This document shows positions 6,663 through 8,788 of a stretch of 8,788 nucleotides of DNA, piece after piece. The DNA lies in NCBI RefSeq assembly GCF_050436765.1, contig NZ_JBNQGD010000346.1, positions 1 through 8,788 of the forward strand, read 5' to 3'. How positions within the stretch are numbered: the stretch's first letter is position 1; each line of letters starts with the position of its first letter. This DNA comes from Arachidicoccus sp050436765. Its GTDB lineage: Bacteria > Bacteroidota > Bacteroidia > Chitinophagales > Chitinophagaceae. Made by a program: the position numbers and the translations under genes. The notes beneath the pieces were generated by a model. It had not been told where the DNA came from and made no database searches. It saw nothing but the letters and a program-made list of their open reading frames with translations.

Positions 6663-8702
6663 TTAGTCAACATCTATCCTAACTTGATCCAATACTACAC
6701 CCGGATCTAATGTGTACACACGCAGTGTATGCCATCCTTTGGTGAGGTTAGGGTAATTGAAAATGTTGAATGCCTGATTGCGTATTACATTGTCTTCCCA
6801 TGTGTTATCCTTTTCTTTGGTGGCGAAACTTTTTTGCAGCATAGCAGTATTATCTAAAGAGATTCCGACGCTTACATCAGTCTTTTGATAAATAGGAAAT
6901 GTAGGCACTGTGCAAATATTGATAGTCGCGGCTCCACTCTGCTGTGTATAAAATTTATATTCTAAATAGGATTGGGATAAAGCAATATTCTTAACAGGTG
7001 GAATAGGGTAAAGCATTGTGGCATTAGAACTGTAGCCGAGGCCTTTAATGTTTGTCCACGTATATTTTTGTGAATAATTATAAGATTTTGTGAATTGACT
7101 TGCGTTAATAAGAATATGCTTGCCGATATGGGTGACCTGTTTTTTATCGATATTTTTTAGAGGTGGATCTATATTTATTTGTATGTTGAAAGACTGAGTA
7201 TCTGCTTTAATTGTAAAACTTCCTTTTAGTGTGCCTTTTGGAATTTTGTTCCAGTTGATAGATGATTCAAGCATATTGCTTTTGTTCAGACTCCCATTGT
7301 TATTATTCAATTGTAACCAGTTGGGTTGGTTGACAATTCTCCAGTGCATATTTTCTTTGCCTTTGTTGAATAATTCTATAAAGTATTGTTGACGATTGTA
7401 TGGATTGAAATTTGGTAAAATATAGGTTCCGCTTGCATCGCTAGGCGTGTCGCTATCTTCAGGCCAAATCATTATGCCGGAAGCATTCGTTTCTTTAATA
7501 GATTTGATGATAGGTCGGTTAAAGACTAGGCGATTTCTAGGGACCATACTCATTATTCTTTTCCATTTTCCGTTGGCCAACGAATCATTATAGTAGCGGG
7601 TAATTTTTACGATGGAATCGTAGGCATCCTCTGCCAGCGTTCCATATTCTTCAGCAGCAGGAAGGTTATAGGATGCAAGTGTTTTGTTTCTCTGTGCGTA
7701 CATTATTTTTTCATTCATATAAGTTGCACTGAGAACAGGATAAAGGACCAATTCATAGTAGGCATCTTGCAGCCTTGTGGGAATATCTTTTTTTATTTCT
7801 TGCGCTTGCTCTGCGATTTTTTTATATTGGCTAATTCTGTTTATGATTTCTCTGGCGGTATTAAAGGGGTGAACCTTCGGTGCTTTATTATTTTTAATTT
7901 GGCTGCTCCAATCCAGAAATGCTGGTCTTCGTTCATAAGCCAATTGGTAGTAAGCTTGCATCACCCTGGTAATTGCTCCTGCATTTTTTTTACCAAAAGT
8001 ATTTGCCATCCAATTTTCTAAATGTGTTTGAATATTTCCCGCATTAATACTATTGATATTCCAAGCCATATCCATAAAGAATTGCAGGTCATATTCAGCA
8101 GGTTTTAAATCACCTACATTTACAATCCACATTCTTGTAGCACCAAGATCCCATGCTTTTTTCATCTCTTCAAAGATAAGTGCAGGGTTGGTGGTTGTCA
8201 ACCAAAGATAATCCATTGGAGAACCCCAATAGGAGACGTGGTAATAAACACCGGCCGATCCGCTTCTTTGTTGTTCTGCTGGATTACTCAGGCGTCTTAT
8301 ATAACCATAATTATCATCTGGCCACATCAAAGTGACATCGTCAGGAACTTTTAAATGAGCGTTGTAAATAGGCAGTACTTCTTTATAAGGAACAAATACC
8401 TGCGGTATTTCTGGTAGGTCTTTATTTACATATTTCGCAAGAAGATGACGTTGATCCTTCAACACTTGGGTAAGCAATGATACTTTTTCGCTGAGCGTCT
8501 TTGCACCTTCCATTTTACTGTCATGTACGCCGCGAATACCAACTGTATAGATTACATTGTCTTTTGCTGTTTGTTTTACTCTTTTTTTCCAATAATTGTA
8601 AATTGAATCTCGATTAGAGATATAGTTAAATGCGCCCATCGTTTTCTCGTTCCATTCACCGACATTATTGCGCAGCATTGGTTCAGCGTGTGAAGAGCCC
8701 AC
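6663..8702 (-). CDS. GH115 xylan alpha-1,2-glucuronidase family protein, N-terminally broken
   Basis: The open frame gives 679 residues; full GH115 enzymes are usually about 800-950. The GTG at 8702 is the Val of a conserved YVGSSHAEPMLRNN block, not a natural start, since QYDIY precedes it in frame before a TAA. Visible blocks: GSSHAEPMLRNNVGEW (2-17), MWPDDNYGYIRRL (126-138), GVYYHVSYWGSPMDYLWL (151-168) and GATRMWIVNVGDLKPAEYDL (187-206), all from the barrel. A helical region follows to about 385, then the GH115 C-terminal beta domain (about 420-679) ending in GWHTLRVYTLDPGVVLDQVR. GH115 enzymes release (4-O-methyl-)glucuronic acid from xylan, which fits the acetylesterase and GH43 nearby. 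The signal peptide, N-terminal domain and start of the barrel are missing or out of frame, so the product is probably inactive unless the break is a sequence error. The gene is convergent to the left operon. Confidence 0.85.
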   Translation of the reverse strand: MGSSHAEPMLRNNVGEWNEKTMGAFNYISNRDSIYNYWKKRVKQTAKDNVIYTVGIRGVHDSKMEGAKTLSEKVSLLTQVLKDQRHLLAKYVNKDLPEIPQVFVPYKEVLPIYNAHLKVPDDVTLMWPDDNYGYIRRLSNPAEQQRSGSAGVYYHVSYWGSPMDYLWLTTTNPALIFEEMKKAWDLGATRMWIVNVGDLKPAEYDLQFFMDMAWNINSINAGNIQTHLENWMANTFGKKNAGAITRVMQAYYQLAYERRPAFLDWSSQIKNNKAPKVHPFNTAREIINRISQYKKIAEQAQEIKKDIPTRLQDAYYELVLYPVLSATYMNEKIMYAQRNKTLASYNLPAAEEYGTLAEDAYDSIVKITRYYNDSLANGKWKRIMSMVPRNRLVFNRPIIKSIKETNASGIMIWPEDSDTPSDASGTYILPNFNPYNRQQYFIELFNKGKENMHWRIVNQPNWLQLNNNNGSLNKSNMLESSINWNKIPKGTLKGSFTIKADTQSFNIQINIDPPLKNIDKKQVTHIGKHILINASQFTKSYNYSQKYTWTNIKGLGYSSNATMLYPIPPVKNIALSQSYLEYKFYTQQSGAATINICTVPTFPIYQKTDVSVGISLDNTAMLQKSFATKEKDNTWEDNVIRNQAFNIFNYPNLTKGWHTLRVYTLDPGVVLDQVRIDVD

Positions 8703-8788
8703 ATAAATATCGTATTGTTACGCTACTCTTATATTTTCTTGAATCTGAAAAAAAGTTTTCGTACATGGATGCATTGACGGCCAAATAG
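8703..8788 (-). pseudogene. Frame-disrupted upstream part of the GH115 gene
   Basis: Reading the minus strand from the right edge, IWPSM (8786-8772) matches the family's N-[YF]-[LI]-W-P-A-M block and is in the same frame as the 679-codon frame. The next family-like piece, YENFFSDS (8763-8740), is in a different frame, and QYDIYVGSSH (from 8717) returns to the first. Eight bases (8771-8764) between Met and Tyr, and an indel near 8718, would explain the two shifts. In the common frame a TAA lies at 8720-8718. The rest of the N-terminus is outside the window. Confidence 0.65.

Overview
The window is AT-rich DNA that reads like a polysaccharide-utilisation region from a member of Bacteroidota, probably the Chitinophagaceae/Sphingobacteriales side. 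That placement is inferred from the mix of families (GH43, GH2 with a DUF4982-type domain, SGNH sialate O-acetylesterase, GH115), the poor Shine-Dalgarno signals and the style of the transposase remnant. No taxonomic marker gene is present.

Left part (1-5466, plus strand): three closely packed genes that look like one operon. They are the 3' end of a GH43 arabinanase-type enzyme (cut by the window edge), a 1005-residue GH2 enzyme with a twin-arginine signal, and an SGNH-type carbohydrate O-acetylesterase with a Sec signal. Gaps are 20 and about 41 bases. Together they would remove arabinosyl, galactosyl or related side groups and acetyl esters from a plant cell-wall glycan such as arabinoxylan or pectin side chains.

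Middle (5467-6662): no intact gene. It holds a scar of decayed DNA: a YhcG/DUF1016-family PDDEXK nuclease broken by two in-frame stops and several frameshifts, followed directly by the N-terminal piece of an IS1634-like transposase, also with in-frame stops. A roughly 200-base AT-rich non-coding stretch follows, with a small direct repeat and a weak hairpin.

Right part (6663-8788, minus strand): a GH115 (xylan alpha-1,2-glucuronidase family) gene converging on the left operon. Its last 679 codons are open, but the region upstream of codon 1 continues the family's sequence in shifted frames with an in-frame TAA, so the N-terminal part is broken (or contains sequence errors).

The main points of interest are the GH2 enzyme that carries Lys where the canonical GH2 acid/base Glu sits, the broken GH115 N-terminus, and the decayed nuclease plus IS scar wedged between convergent glycan genes. 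I did not find a convincing novel system; the signs are of a glycan-degradation locus undergoing local decay.
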